From Alphaproteobacteria bacterium (GTDB lineage Bacteria; Pseudomonadota; Alphaproteobacteria; Micavibrionales; Micavibrionaceae), in contig NZDE01000005.1 in NCBI GenBank assembly GCA_002690045.1, forward strand, positions 54,402 to 118,401: a stretch of DNA of 64,000 nucleotides. The letters are read 5' to 3'. Every line of letters begins with the position of its first letter. The first letter of the stretch is position 1. The position numbers were made by a program, and so were the translations under genes. Positions 54,471 to 63,233 of the stretch are shown here, in pieces. The notes below the pieces were generated by a model that was not told the origin of the DNA, searched no databases, and saw nothing but the letters and a program-made list of their open reading frames with translations.

Positions 54471-55760
54471 TTATGGTCGTGTGGATAGCTGCTTTATAAT
54501 ATCAATATTGGCGGCACGTATCGCGGGGACAAGTGCTGCCATGACACCAGCAATAAAAATGATTACGATAAAGGTCGCGGTCATATAAGTCATAGTAAAT
54601 TGTGCGCCGCTTGCTTGTAAAGGTGCAATCGCATGGCATAGTGCGTTAAAGCCGAATATGCCAGCAAGCCCCCCGACACAAAGCCCTGCGGTTGTTATGA
54701 CAGCGCCTTCAGCCAAGATAATCTTGATAATTCTTGTTTTTGTGTAACCAATAGCCCTTAACACGGCTAGATCACCTGACCTGTTTTCTAAACTGCCTGC
54801 TAGGCCGCTAAATATACTTAATGCGGCAATGACAATAACGAAGAAAGATAATGTCGTGAAGCTTTCAACGCCAATGCCTAGAGCCGCAGAAAGGCGCGCG
54901 GTTTCTAGTGCAGGGTTAGCCGCCAGCAGCGCTGAATTTTTATTAATTGTCCGCGGTAAATTAATATTCGCGATCGGGGTCTTTGTTTTGATTAATATAG
55001 CCGTAATTTCGGATGGGCTATGTATAGATTCGGTATGGTTGTGGTTATGCCCCGCATGCTCATCTTGGTGTCCATGTTCGTCATGATGGCCATGATGAGC
55101 ATCATGATCATGGGCGGCATGCTCGTCTTCGGAACTGTGGTCGAGATGGATATCGTCTTGACCATGAACATCCAAAACGGAATTAACAGATGTGAGTATT
55201 AAACGATCCAGAACCGTGCCTGATGGTTTAAGTTTGCCAACTACAGTATAGGGATGATTGTCATGTTGATGGTTATGGCCTGATAAACCATGTGCGCCAA
55301 TAAAGTGATTATCAACATTCAGGGGGACCGCTGCACCTACGACAACTTCATATTTATCCTGCCACGCGCGCCCAGTCATAATCTCAGCCTTGTAATGCTG
55401 TATATAGCTGTGCGACGTACCGACAATTCGATGGCCTTTCCAGCTGTCGCCCAAAGCAAGCGGTATAGCGTGTTTAACGTGCGGATGTTTCATCCATTTC
55501 TGCGCTTCTCTAAACGGAATATTTCCTGTTGGTACATCGATATGATAAATAGACGATAAGACAAGTTGGAGTGGGCTGCCTTTCGCACCAATAACGATGT
55601 CTATGTTTTTTCCGTCTGTTGTTAGCCGTGAATGAATATGATGCCCGAATTGGGTGATAATAATCACAAGCGTCACGCCTAGTGCCGTCAATAGTACGGA
55701 TAAGAAGACATTCAGCCAGCGGTTCTTTAATGAACTTGTAATAAGTTGAAAATCATTCAT
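54471..55760 (-). CDS. MacB/FtsX-like ABC transporter permease with His-rich loop
   Basis: 429 residues. TM1 about 16-38, a large periplasmic domain (about 40-290), and three further membrane segments (about 300-325, 350-375, 390-415), the FtsX/MacB/LolC arrangement. The periplasmic part holds a histidine run at residues 199-247 (for example HAAHDHDAHHGHHDEHGH) beside GHNHQHDNHP at 161-170, a likely zinc-collecting arm. Its start overlaps the stop of the ATPase gene by four bases. Zur-regulated operons of this type (for example ZrgABCDE of Vibrio) import zinc, so zinc uptake is the favoured role. Confidence 0.88.
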   Translation of the reverse strand: MNDFQLITSSLKNRWLNVFLSVLLTALGVTLVIIITQFGHHIHSRLTTDGKNIDIVIGAKGSPLQLVLSSIYHIDVPTGNIPFREAQKWMKHPHVKHAIPLALGDSWKGHRIVGTSHSYIQHYKAEIMTGRAWQDKYEVVVGAAVPLNVDNHFIGAHGLSGHNHQHDNHPYTVVGKLKPSGTVLDRLILTSVNSVLDVHGQDDIHLDHSSEDEHAAHDHDAHHGHHDEHGHQDEHAGHNHNHTESIHSPSEITAILIKTKTPIANINLPRTINKNSALLAANPALETARLSAALGIGVESFTTLSFFVIVIAALSIFSGLAGSLENRSGDLAVLRAIGYTKTRIIKIILAEGAVITTAGLCVGGLAGIFGFNALCHAIAPLQASGAQFTMTYMTATFIVIIFIAGVMAALVPAIRAANIDIIKQLSTRP

Positions 55761-56380
55761 CGGCCGACCTCCAAAACTGTATCAAAGCGTTCTTTTATAC
55801 GCGCGTCATGTGTGGCAGCAATGATAGATGCGCCTGTCACCTTGGCTTGTTCAAAGATTAGGTTCATAACATGATCGGCATTTTTGTCGTCTAAGGCAGA
55901 TGTAGGCTCATCCGCAAAAATGACGGATGGTTTATTCGCAAGCGCACGCGCGATTGCTACCCTTTGCGCCTGTCCATGGCTAAGGTCTTTGGCTTTTTGG
56001 TGCGAAAATTCTGATAAGTCTAAAGCATTAAGCAAAAAGTCGATGTGGCCCCTGTCTTTGTTGTGCTGCGCTAAGCTAATGTTTTGCAGCGCAGTTAAAT
56101 GCCCAATGAGATTAAGTTTTTGGAAGATAAAACCGAAATTACTGGCTCTTAAATGGTCTAACTGTTTGGCGGATAACTGCGTATAGCTTTGACCATTGAA
56201 GATAATATCACCGGCGGTTATGGGCATTAAGCCTGAAATCAAGTTTAACAATGTCGATTTACCGCAGCCTGACGGTCCAATAAGAAGCAGGTGCTTATGA
56301 TTATCGATCTCCAGTAAGCTAGGGATCAATTCAGCTTGGGTAAAGTTGTCATGCATCAAATTTTGTATTTGGAAAAGCAT
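55757..56380 (-). CDS. LolD/MacB-like ABC transporter ATP-binding protein
   Basis: 207 residues. Walker A LLLIGPSGCGKSTLLN (residues 35-42), Q-loop in FGFIFQKLNLIGHL, signature LSHGQAQRVAIARAL, Walker B VIFADEPTSALDDKN and H-loop AATHDARI are intact. It drives the neighbouring FtsX-type permease. It is first in its operon, with a Zur box 35 bases before the start codon. The permease and DUF3299-like genes follow with overlap or short spacing. Confidence 0.9.
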   Translation of the reverse strand: MLFQIQNLMHDNFTQAELIPSLLEIDNHKHLLLIGPSGCGKSTLLNLISGLMPITAGDIIFNGQSYTQLSAKQLDHLRASNFGFIFQKLNLIGHLTALQNISLAQHNKDRGHIDFLLNALDLSEFSHQKAKDLSHGQAQRVAIARALANKPSVIFADEPTSALDDKNADHVMNLIFEQAKVTGASIIAATHDARIKERFDTVLEVGR

Positions 56381-56414
56381 ATTTAGAAGCTTCTTAATTG
56401 TTAAACTTAATGAC

Positions 56415-56429
56415 TGTTATAATATAACA
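56415..56429. promoter_or_regulatory. Zur box before the zinc-uptake ABC operon
   Basis: TGTTATAATATAACA, identical to the E. coli Zur consensus TGTTATANTATAACA. It is centred about 42 bases upstream of the ATPase start and between divergent transcription units. A zinc-repressed operon with a His-rich permease fits. The match is seen directly; regulation by Zur is inferred. Confidence 0.8.
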
Positions 56430-56592
56430 ACATATTTTATCAAGTGTAATCACATGCAAAGAATAAAACTGCGTTTACTTGATTTTTTTCTTCATACCTT
56501 TACTTATGTGCGCATATAAGTGAAAATTCTTTCACATTTAGTGGATAATCAACGAACCACAATAAATTAATACAATGTAGCCCGAACAATAG

Positions 56593-57753
<1,161 letters not shown>

Positions 57754-57776
57754 TCACCTTTAAACTGGAGAAAAAC

Positions 57777-58646
57777 GTGTTGGAGCTTTTGAAAAAGAAC
57801 AAGGTTTTTGATGGTTGGCATGAGCAATATACCCATGCCTCCCAAACATTAAATTGCAAAATGCGTTTTTCTATTTATCTGCCCCCACAGGCAGATGCAC
57901 AACAACCCGTCCCTGTTTTATATTGGTTATCAGGCCTGACCTGTACCGATGAAAACTTCATGCAGAAGGCTGGTGTTTTTCAGGCCGCAGCTCAACATGG
58001 TATTGCGGTCGTCGCGCCAGATACAAGCCCGCGCGGTGATGATGTAGCGGATGATGATGGTTATGATTTAGGAAAAGGTGCTGGGTTTTATGTCGATGCG
58101 GTTGAACCGCCATGGAAAGAGCATTATCAAATGTATAGCTACATAACGAAAGAGCTTTCCATGTTAATAGAAAGCTCTTTTCCTGTGTCTGATGTTAGGT
58201 CTATTTCAGGGCACAGTATGGGCGGCCATGGGGCGCTAACAATTGGTTTGAAAAATCAAGATGCCTACCGTTCAATATCTGCGTTTAGCCCTATATGTAA
58301 CCCGATAAATTGCCCTTGGGGGAAGAAAGCTTTTACAGCTTATCTAGGCGAAGAAACGAATATTTGGAAACAATATGATGCCTGCGAGATCATTAAACAC
58401 ACCAAAGTAACACGACCAGTTCTTGTTGATCAGGGGACTCAGGATGAATTCCTCTTAGAACAGCTCCATCCAGAAGCGCTAGAGCAAGTAGCCACAGCGC
58501 AAGGCGCTGATATAACTATTCGTTACCAACCCGATTATGACCATAGCTATTTCTTTATAGCTAGCTTCATAAGCGAACATATCAAGTTCCACGCCCAGAA
58601 TATGGCCATCACTGATGTGCAAGTTACACTGAATCCTGTTTTGTGA
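57777..58646 (+). CDS. frmB: S-formylglutathione hydrolase
   Basis: 289 residues, starting at a GTG (57777) with CTGGAG upstream; a TTG is the next codon. Serine esterase of the EstD/FGH family that splits S-formylglutathione to formate and glutathione. Nucleophile elbow ISGHSMGGHGALTIGL, catalytic Asp in VLVDQGTQDEFL and catalytic His in YDHSYFFIASF complete the triad. It is adjacent to frmA and probably co-transcribed. Confidence 0.94.
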   Translation: MLELLKKNKVFDGWHEQYTHASQTLNCKMRFSIYLPPQADAQQPVPVLYWLSGLTCTDENFMQKAGVFQAAAQHGIAVVAPDTSPRGDDVADDDGYDLGKGAGFYVDAVEPPWKEHYQMYSYITKELSMLIESSFPVSDVRSISGHSMGGHGALTIGLKNQDAYRSISAFSPICNPINCPWGKKAFTAYLGEETNIWKQYDACEIIKHTKVTRPVLVDQGTQDEFLLEQLHPEALEQVATAQGADITIRYQPDYDHSYFFIASFISEHIKFHAQNMAITDVQVTLNPVL

Positions 58647-58719
58647 TTTAGCACTATATTAATAAAGCCTATAAAAACAGCCTAAATTTCTATTTCCTTC
58701 ATATCTTACAATAAGATAG

Positions 58720-59554
58720 GGGTAGTGTCGCAAAATTTAACTAAGCTTGAGAACGCCCTCTAAACACGGTTTATCTCACCGTAGCCAAGCGATAAAACTG
58801 CTCTGCTGGCGACAGGTTTTGATCTCTATACTTTATAAATTGTAGTTGTTTCTTCTTAATCATATTCATCAGTTCAATTCCCGCTAACGTCCTTGACGCA
58901 GTATGCATTTTCCTGAAGGACCCCATGGGGTTAGTAATGCGTTTAATATGACGATGATCTTGCTCAACAACATTGTTGAGATACTTAACCTGCCGGATGA
59001 GAAACGGCCGCTTGCCTGTCAGCCATCCAGGCTTATTAAAGCTTTCTAACGCGGCCATATTAGCGCCGCTCTTATCTATATTGATACGTAGTGGTCTCCT
59101 ATTAGACAAGAAGGCTTTTCGGAAGAAAGCTCTAGCTGCCGCTTTGTCGCGTCTCTTTGAGACCATAAATTCCACTGTTGCGCCGTATTTATCAACGGCA
59201 CGGTAAAGGTAATACCATTTCCCTTTAATCTTGATATAGGTTTCATCCATGCGCCAGCTCCGGTGAATAGGGCGCTTATACTTTCTAGCCTTCTTGTCAA
59301 GAAGAGGGGCGTAATGCAGCACCCAGCGGTTAAGCGTCGCGTGATCAATATCAAAGCCGCGCTCGGCCATCATCTCCTCAATATTGCGATAGCTGAGTGC
59401 ATATGCAACGTACCAACGAACACATTGCAGAATGATGAATTTGGGATAGTGACGGCCAGAGAAAGAGATCATGGGAAGCTCCTATTGCAAGACAGGGCCA
59501 TTATACCTTAAAATCAAATATAATTTGAGAGTGTTAAACTTTGCGACACTACCC
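58720..59554 (-). mobile_element. IS6-family insertion sequence (about 835 bp)
   Basis: Terminal inverted repeats GGGTAGTGTCGCAAA (left, from 58720) and its complement ending at 59554, matching over about 22 bases with one mismatch. One transposase gene lies inside and fills the element. Bases flanking the ends (TAAGATAG left, GAAAACCG right) are not a direct repeat, so no 8-bp target duplication is left. IS6 elements move by forming cointegrates, and recombination between copies removes one flank. The right end cuts into a regulator gene. Confidence 0.8.
58771..59472 (-). CDS. IS6-family transposase
   Basis: 233 residues, full length for this family. An N-terminal helix-turn-helix (RNIEEMMAERGFDIDHATLNRWV) precedes the DDE domain: Asp76 in SWRMDETYIK, Asp133 in INIDKSGANM and Glu170 in NNVVEQDHRHIK. 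All three catalytic residues are intact, so it may be active. Reads minus, between the inverted repeats of the element. Confidence 0.92.
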   Translation of the reverse strand: MISFSGRHYPKFIILQCVRWYVAYALSYRNIEEMMAERGFDIDHATLNRWVLHYAPLLDKKARKYKRPIHRSWRMDETYIKIKGKWYYLYRAVDKYGATVEFMVSKRRDKAAARAFFRKAFLSNRRPLRINIDKSGANMAALESFNKPGWLTGKRPFLIRQVKYLNNVVEQDHRHIKRITNPMGSFRKMHTASRTLAGIELMNMIKKKQLQFIKYRDQNLSPAEQFYRLATVR

Positions 59555-59800
59555 GAAAACCGATTAACGGTTGAGAGACTCAAAGACTGTGCCGATGTTT
59601 TGGGCGTTTCTATGAATTACTTCTTCATCGATAAAAATGGCCCTTTCAATACCGAGGATAATGAGCTTCTTCAGCTTGTAAGCGAATTTTACAGCGTTCC
59701 GAGTGACGTCAGAGTTGAATTTTTAGCTTTAGTGCGAAAACTCCGGCAGTTTTCGCAGCAATATCAAAATTCCTATAGTGAAGTGGAGGAGACTGATTGA
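59555..59800 (+). pseudogene. 3' remnant of an XRE-type regulator cut by the IS
   Basis: Open frame from the IS end to TGA at 59800. Its first part, PENRLTVERLKDCADVLGVSMNYF, is the end of a helix-turn-helix of the XRE/Cro kind (helix 4 to linker), followed by an acidic C-terminal tail. The N-terminal recognition helix lies on the far side of the IS and has been lost, so it should not bind DNA. The stop codon overlaps the next start by one base (TGATG), implying that the following gene was translationally coupled to the regulator. Confidence 0.65.
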
Positions 59801-60267
59801 TGAATGTCATAAAGTATACAATTTCAGCTCTTCTGGCTGTATTCGTTTTAAGTCCTTCCTCTGGCTATTCTGCCAGCCAAGACGCTTGTGCGATTTGGAT
59901 ATGTTTGCCAGGAGGGTTTCCATCAGGATGCAGCGGTGCTTACAGCGAATTTAAAAAACGTATCAAAAAGGGCAGAGATCCGCTTCCAAGGCTATCGTCA
60001 TGTACGACCGGCCCAAATGGAGAAAAGGTAGATGGTCATTATCAGCTTGGATATGAGAGGTTTGAGCCATGCGATGATGGTTATGTTCTGCGTGAACGAT
60101 CGCAGGGATATAGAGCTATTGAGGGAGCTTGTTACAGGCAATTCTGTGCGCCGTCACAATTTCAGGATAATTCAAGCTGTCAAAACTATACTGCGGTTTT
60201 AAGGCCTAAGCCATATTACGTGAAAATGTGGGTGAATGGTGATTATTTGGGGCAATATTTTTATTAG
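59800..60267 (+). CDS. Secreted cysteine-rich protein, unknown function
   Basis: 155 residues from ATG 59800, overlapping the stop of the truncated regulator. Signal peptide MNVIKYTISALLAVFVLSPS (cleavage near SGYS). The mature part holds eight cysteines: CAIWICLPGGFPSGCSG, LSSC, EPC, ACYRQFC and SSCQNY, so several disulfides are expected in the periplasm. I recognise the opening CAIWICLPGGFPSGCS as a phrase seen in proteins on alphaproteobacterial mobile elements, but no function. It sits between an IS remnant and a metal-efflux operon. Confidence 0.55.
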   Translation: MNVIKYTISALLAVFVLSPSSGYSASQDACAIWICLPGGFPSGCSGAYSEFKKRIKKGRDPLPRLSSCTTGPNGEKVDGHYQLGYERFEPCDDGYVLRERSQGYRAIEGACYRQFCAPSQFQDNSSCQNYTAVLRPKPYYVKMWVNGDYLGQYFY

Positions 60268-60328
60268 AAATTAGCAATGCTGAGTTTAATTGTTGATTTA
60301 GTAACTCTTCAGTGATAATGTGATCACT

Positions 60329-60646
60329 ATGAGCAAGTTTATTTTACTATTTACAGCATTTACTATGATCGTCTCCGTGACGGTCTGCGCTTCGCATGCT
60401 GCTCATGCCAGTGTTGATACGGACACGGAAATCTCCATAAGCGTTGATGCCGACAGCTCAGAGGATACCTCCCTGGGCAGTAATGGCTGCGATATGTCTT
60501 GCGGAGGATGTTGTATCCATCATGCTATTGACACTTCTCACAGCAACAACCTAGCCTCTGCAGGTCAAGGAAAGCCGCTTATGCCCGATACCACTCTGTT
60601 TGTATCGGATGTTATTTACGGCCTCAAACGCCCTCCCAGATCATAA
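60329..60646 (+). CDS. Small secreted Cys/His-rich protein upstream of czcC
   Basis: 105 residues from ATG 60329 (a GTG at 60320 is also in frame). Signal peptide MSKFILLFTAFTMIVSVTVC, then an acidic, Ser/Asp-rich section (DTDTEISISVDADSSEDTS) and the motif CDMSCGGCCIHHAI, which could bind a soft metal. Small secreted proteins before CzcCBA-type efflux genes (CzcI-like) are known; this assignment is only by position and composition. Confidence 0.5.
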   Translation: MSKFILLFTAFTMIVSVTVCASHAAHASVDTDTEISISVDADSSEDTSLGSNGCDMSCGGCCIHHAIDTSHSNNLASAGQGKPLMPDTTLFVSDVIYGLKRPPRS

Positions 60647-60780
60647 TTATATAAGGCGTAGTGTATCCGCTTTTTGGCTAACGCCATAAGCGGGGCAATT
60701 TTACGACCTTATTTCTCAAGACTGCGCTTTGAGCCTAAGCGCCGCCTTACCCCCTTATTGACTCAAAAAAGGAAAACACG

Positions 60781-62064
60781 ATGAAAAAACTACTCTATAC
60801 TTCTGCGTTGGCTGTTCTTTTGTGGCAACCGACACTCGCTGGAGCCGAGACGCTGGATAAACAGGCGGCACTCCAGAGAGCTTTGCAGAACAACCCGACC
60901 TATAAGGCGGCGCTGGCGAATATTGATGCGGCGGACGGATCACGCCTTCAGGCCTCTTTACCACCGAACCCCGATGCCGTTTTTGAGATTGAAAACTTCG
61001 CCGGAGAGGATGAAAATGAAGGTTTTGACGGCGCTGAACTCACACTTGGCATTGAGCAAACAATTGAGATGGGCGGCAAGCGTAGCAACCGCACCAAGGT
61101 TGCCGATTTTTCATTTCAAATATCAAAAGAACAAGCCAAAGCGCAAGCCTTAAGTCTTCTGGCGGAAACCGAATATGCTTTTATTCGCGTGGCGGTGGCG
61201 CAGGAGCGCATGGCACTGGCCGATAAGCGCCTTGATTTGGCCGATAAAACCCACAGCATCGTTAAAAAACGCATTGGCGCTGCAAAAGCAGCAGACATTC
61301 AACACACCAAAGCCGATATTGAACGGGCAGCGGCAGAAGTTGAAAAGCGTAAAACGCAAAAGGAACTGGTGACGGCACAGAATGATCTGGCGCGGTTGCT
61401 GGGGGTTATGGATGCGTCCGGTCTTGATATTGAAACCGATTTAGGCGCATTGCCCGATCTGATTGAGAAGCAAGCGCTTCTCGATGCTTTAAAAAATGCC
61501 CCGCAATCACAGGCACAGGAATTTGCCAAAATGCAAGCGCGATCGTCTCTTGATTTGGCGCGATCGCAGGGCGTTCCTGATCCGACCTTTGGTCTGGGTG
61601 TCCGGCGTTTTAATGAAAATGACAGCACGGCTCTGGTCGCGAGCCTGTCCTTTCCCATCCCCGTTTTTAACCGCAATCAGGGCGGCATTGCCGAAGCCAA
61701 GGCCAATATGATCAAGGCCGATGCGCAAAGCTATGCTGCCGGATTGTCTTTACGGCAATCCGCAATTCAGGCATGGGAAAGCCTCGCTTCCTCACTGGAA
61801 GAAACCAGCCGTTATCAGAACGAGATTATTCCAAGCGCACGTAAAGCTTACAGCCAAGCCGATGACGGATATGGACGCGGTGCTTTTACGTTTCTGGATC
61901 TGCTTGATGCGCAGCGCACTTTGTATGAAGTGCAGGAAGCGCGTCTGGACAGCCTGTTAAGCGTTTATGAAGCCAAGGCACAAACCGATTTTCTGATGGG
62001 AACGCATAAGCCTCTTATCGAAAAGCTCTCTCAAGCACATATGAAAGGACAAACCAATGAATAG
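60781..62064 (+). CDS. czcC: Outer-membrane efflux channel protein (CzcC-type TolC family)
   Basis: 427 residues. Signal peptide MKKLLYTSALAVLLWQ with cleavage near LAGA-ET. The TolC double repeat follows: long helical hairpins (AALQRALQNNPTYKAALANI and SLRQSAIQAWESLASSLEET) and two hairpin strands (GLGVRRFNENDSTALVASL, VFNRNQGGIAEAKA). It forms the outer-membrane exit duct of the CzcCBA pump. Its end overlaps czcB by eight bases. Confidence 0.9.
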   Translation: MKKLLYTSALAVLLWQPTLAGAETLDKQAALQRALQNNPTYKAALANIDAADGSRLQASLPPNPDAVFEIENFAGEDENEGFDGAELTLGIEQTIEMGGKRSNRTKVADFSFQISKEQAKAQALSLLAETEYAFIRVAVAQERMALADKRLDLADKTHSIVKKRIGAAKAADIQHTKADIERAAAEVEKRKTQKELVTAQNDLARLLGVMDASGLDIETDLGALPDLIEKQALLDALKNAPQSQAQEFAKMQARSSLDLARSQGVPDPTFGLGVRRFNENDSTALVASLSFPIPVFNRNQGGIAEAKANMIKADAQSYAAGLSLRQSAIQAWESLASSLEETSRYQNEIIPSARKAYSQADDGYGRGAFTFLDLLDAQRTLYEVQEARLDSLLSVYEAKAQTDFLMGTHKPLIEKLSQAHMKGQTNE

Positions 62065-63205
62065 AAAATATTTAACACTTGTAGTCATGGGGCTTGCGCT
62101 ATTTGCGTGGCAACTGACACCAGTCATGATCGGCTCTGCAAAAGCGGAAACGGAATTCCATGACGATCACGGAGGCCATGACGAGCAAAAAGGCCACGGC
62201 CATGATGACGGGCATGAGCATGAAGATGGTCACGATGAAACCGATGGCGACGATCACAGCGATGATCATGCCGAGGATGGTGATTCACATGACGACCACG
62301 GGCATGATAGCCATGAAAAAGAAGACAGCCACGATGATCACGGCCATGGCGGTCATGATGATCATGGCGATGAACACGGCGAACATGAGGAAGGTAAAGC
62401 CGAAATTTCGCCCGATGCTGCCAAGTTGACAGGCATTCAGGTTCAACAGGCCGGATCTGCTCTTGTGGCGATGACAACGCCGCTGACCGGACGCATTACA
62501 CTGAATGAAAACACAACCGCCAATGTCCGCGCACGCTTTCCAGGCTTTGTGAAAGCTGTGCATGTTAATCTGGGCGATACAGTGACAAAAGGCCAGAAAC
62601 TGGCAACGGTTGAGAGCAATGAAAGCCTGAAAATCTATAGCGTCACCGCACCGATTGATGGTGTGATCCTAAGACGCGAAACCAATATTGGTGATGTTAC
62701 GGATGGCAAGGAGCTGTTCGTGATTGCTGACCTTTCAACGGTCTGGGCGAAATACCACATCTTCCCGCGTGATGTTGCCAATATTAAAAAAGGCCAGCCC
62801 GTGGTGGTGCATACATTGGATGAAAAAACGAGCCAGAACGCGCAAATCTCCATGCTGTTCCCGACCACCGATGCATTGAGCCAGACGGTGATTGCGATTG
62901 CAGAGCTTCCCAATGAAAACGGCGTGTGGCGACCAGGCATGACAATTGAAGGCGATATTAAGGTTGGTGAAAAACAGGCCGCTATCGCTGTACCGCGCGA
63001 TGCCCTTCAATTTATGGAAGACCAGCAAGTCGTGTTTGTAAAAAGTGGCAACACGTATGAACCACGCCCTGTGAGCGTGGGTATGACCGGAACGGATAAC
63101 GCCGAGATCACCTCCGGCCTGAAACGCGGCGAAACCTATGTGAGCGCCGGAAGCTTTGTCATTAAGGCCGATATCCTAAAAGGTACAGCCGCCCACGAAC
63201 ATTAA
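62057..63205 (+). CDS. czcB: RND efflux membrane fusion protein (CzcB-type) with His/Asp-rich N-terminus
   Basis: 382 residues. Signal peptide to about residue 30 (LVVMGLALFAWQL). Residues about 33-110 are extremely rich in His, Asp and Glu (for instance HDDHGGHDEQKGHGHDDGHE), a probable metal-collecting arm. Lipoyl and barrel parts follow: ITLNENTTANVRARFPGFVK, LGDTVTKGQKLATVESNES, YSVTAPIDGVILRRETNIG, then the membrane-proximal EDQQVVFVKSGNTYE and RGETYVSAGSFVIKAD. The fusion of His-rich head with CzcB is also known in other proteobacteria. It links CzcA to the outer-membrane channel. The start overlaps czcC by eight bases. Confidence 0.9.
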   Translation: MNRKYLTLVVMGLALFAWQLTPVMIGSAKAETEFHDDHGGHDEQKGHGHDDGHEHEDGHDETDGDDHSDDHAEDGDSHDDHGHDSHEKEDSHDDHGHGGHDDHGDEHGEHEEGKAEISPDAAKLTGIQVQQAGSALVAMTTPLTGRITLNENTTANVRARFPGFVKAVHVNLGDTVTKGQKLATVESNESLKIYSVTAPIDGVILRRETNIGDVTDGKELFVIADLSTVWAKYHIFPRDVANIKKGQPVVVHTLDEKTSQNAQISMLFPTTDALSQTVIAIAELPNENGVWRPGMTIEGDIKVGEKQAAIAVPRDALQFMEDQQVVFVKSGNTYEPRPVSVGMTGTDNAEITSGLKRGETYVSAGSFVIKADILKGTAAHEH

Positions 63206-63233
63206 ATCTCCCGCGATATAGAGGATACACCCA

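Noticed and set aside
62124..62477. His- and Met-rich open frames opposite or beside czcB
   Set aside because: They are shadows of the repetitive His/Asp-rich czcB head, whose GAT/CAC-type repeats keep several frames open.
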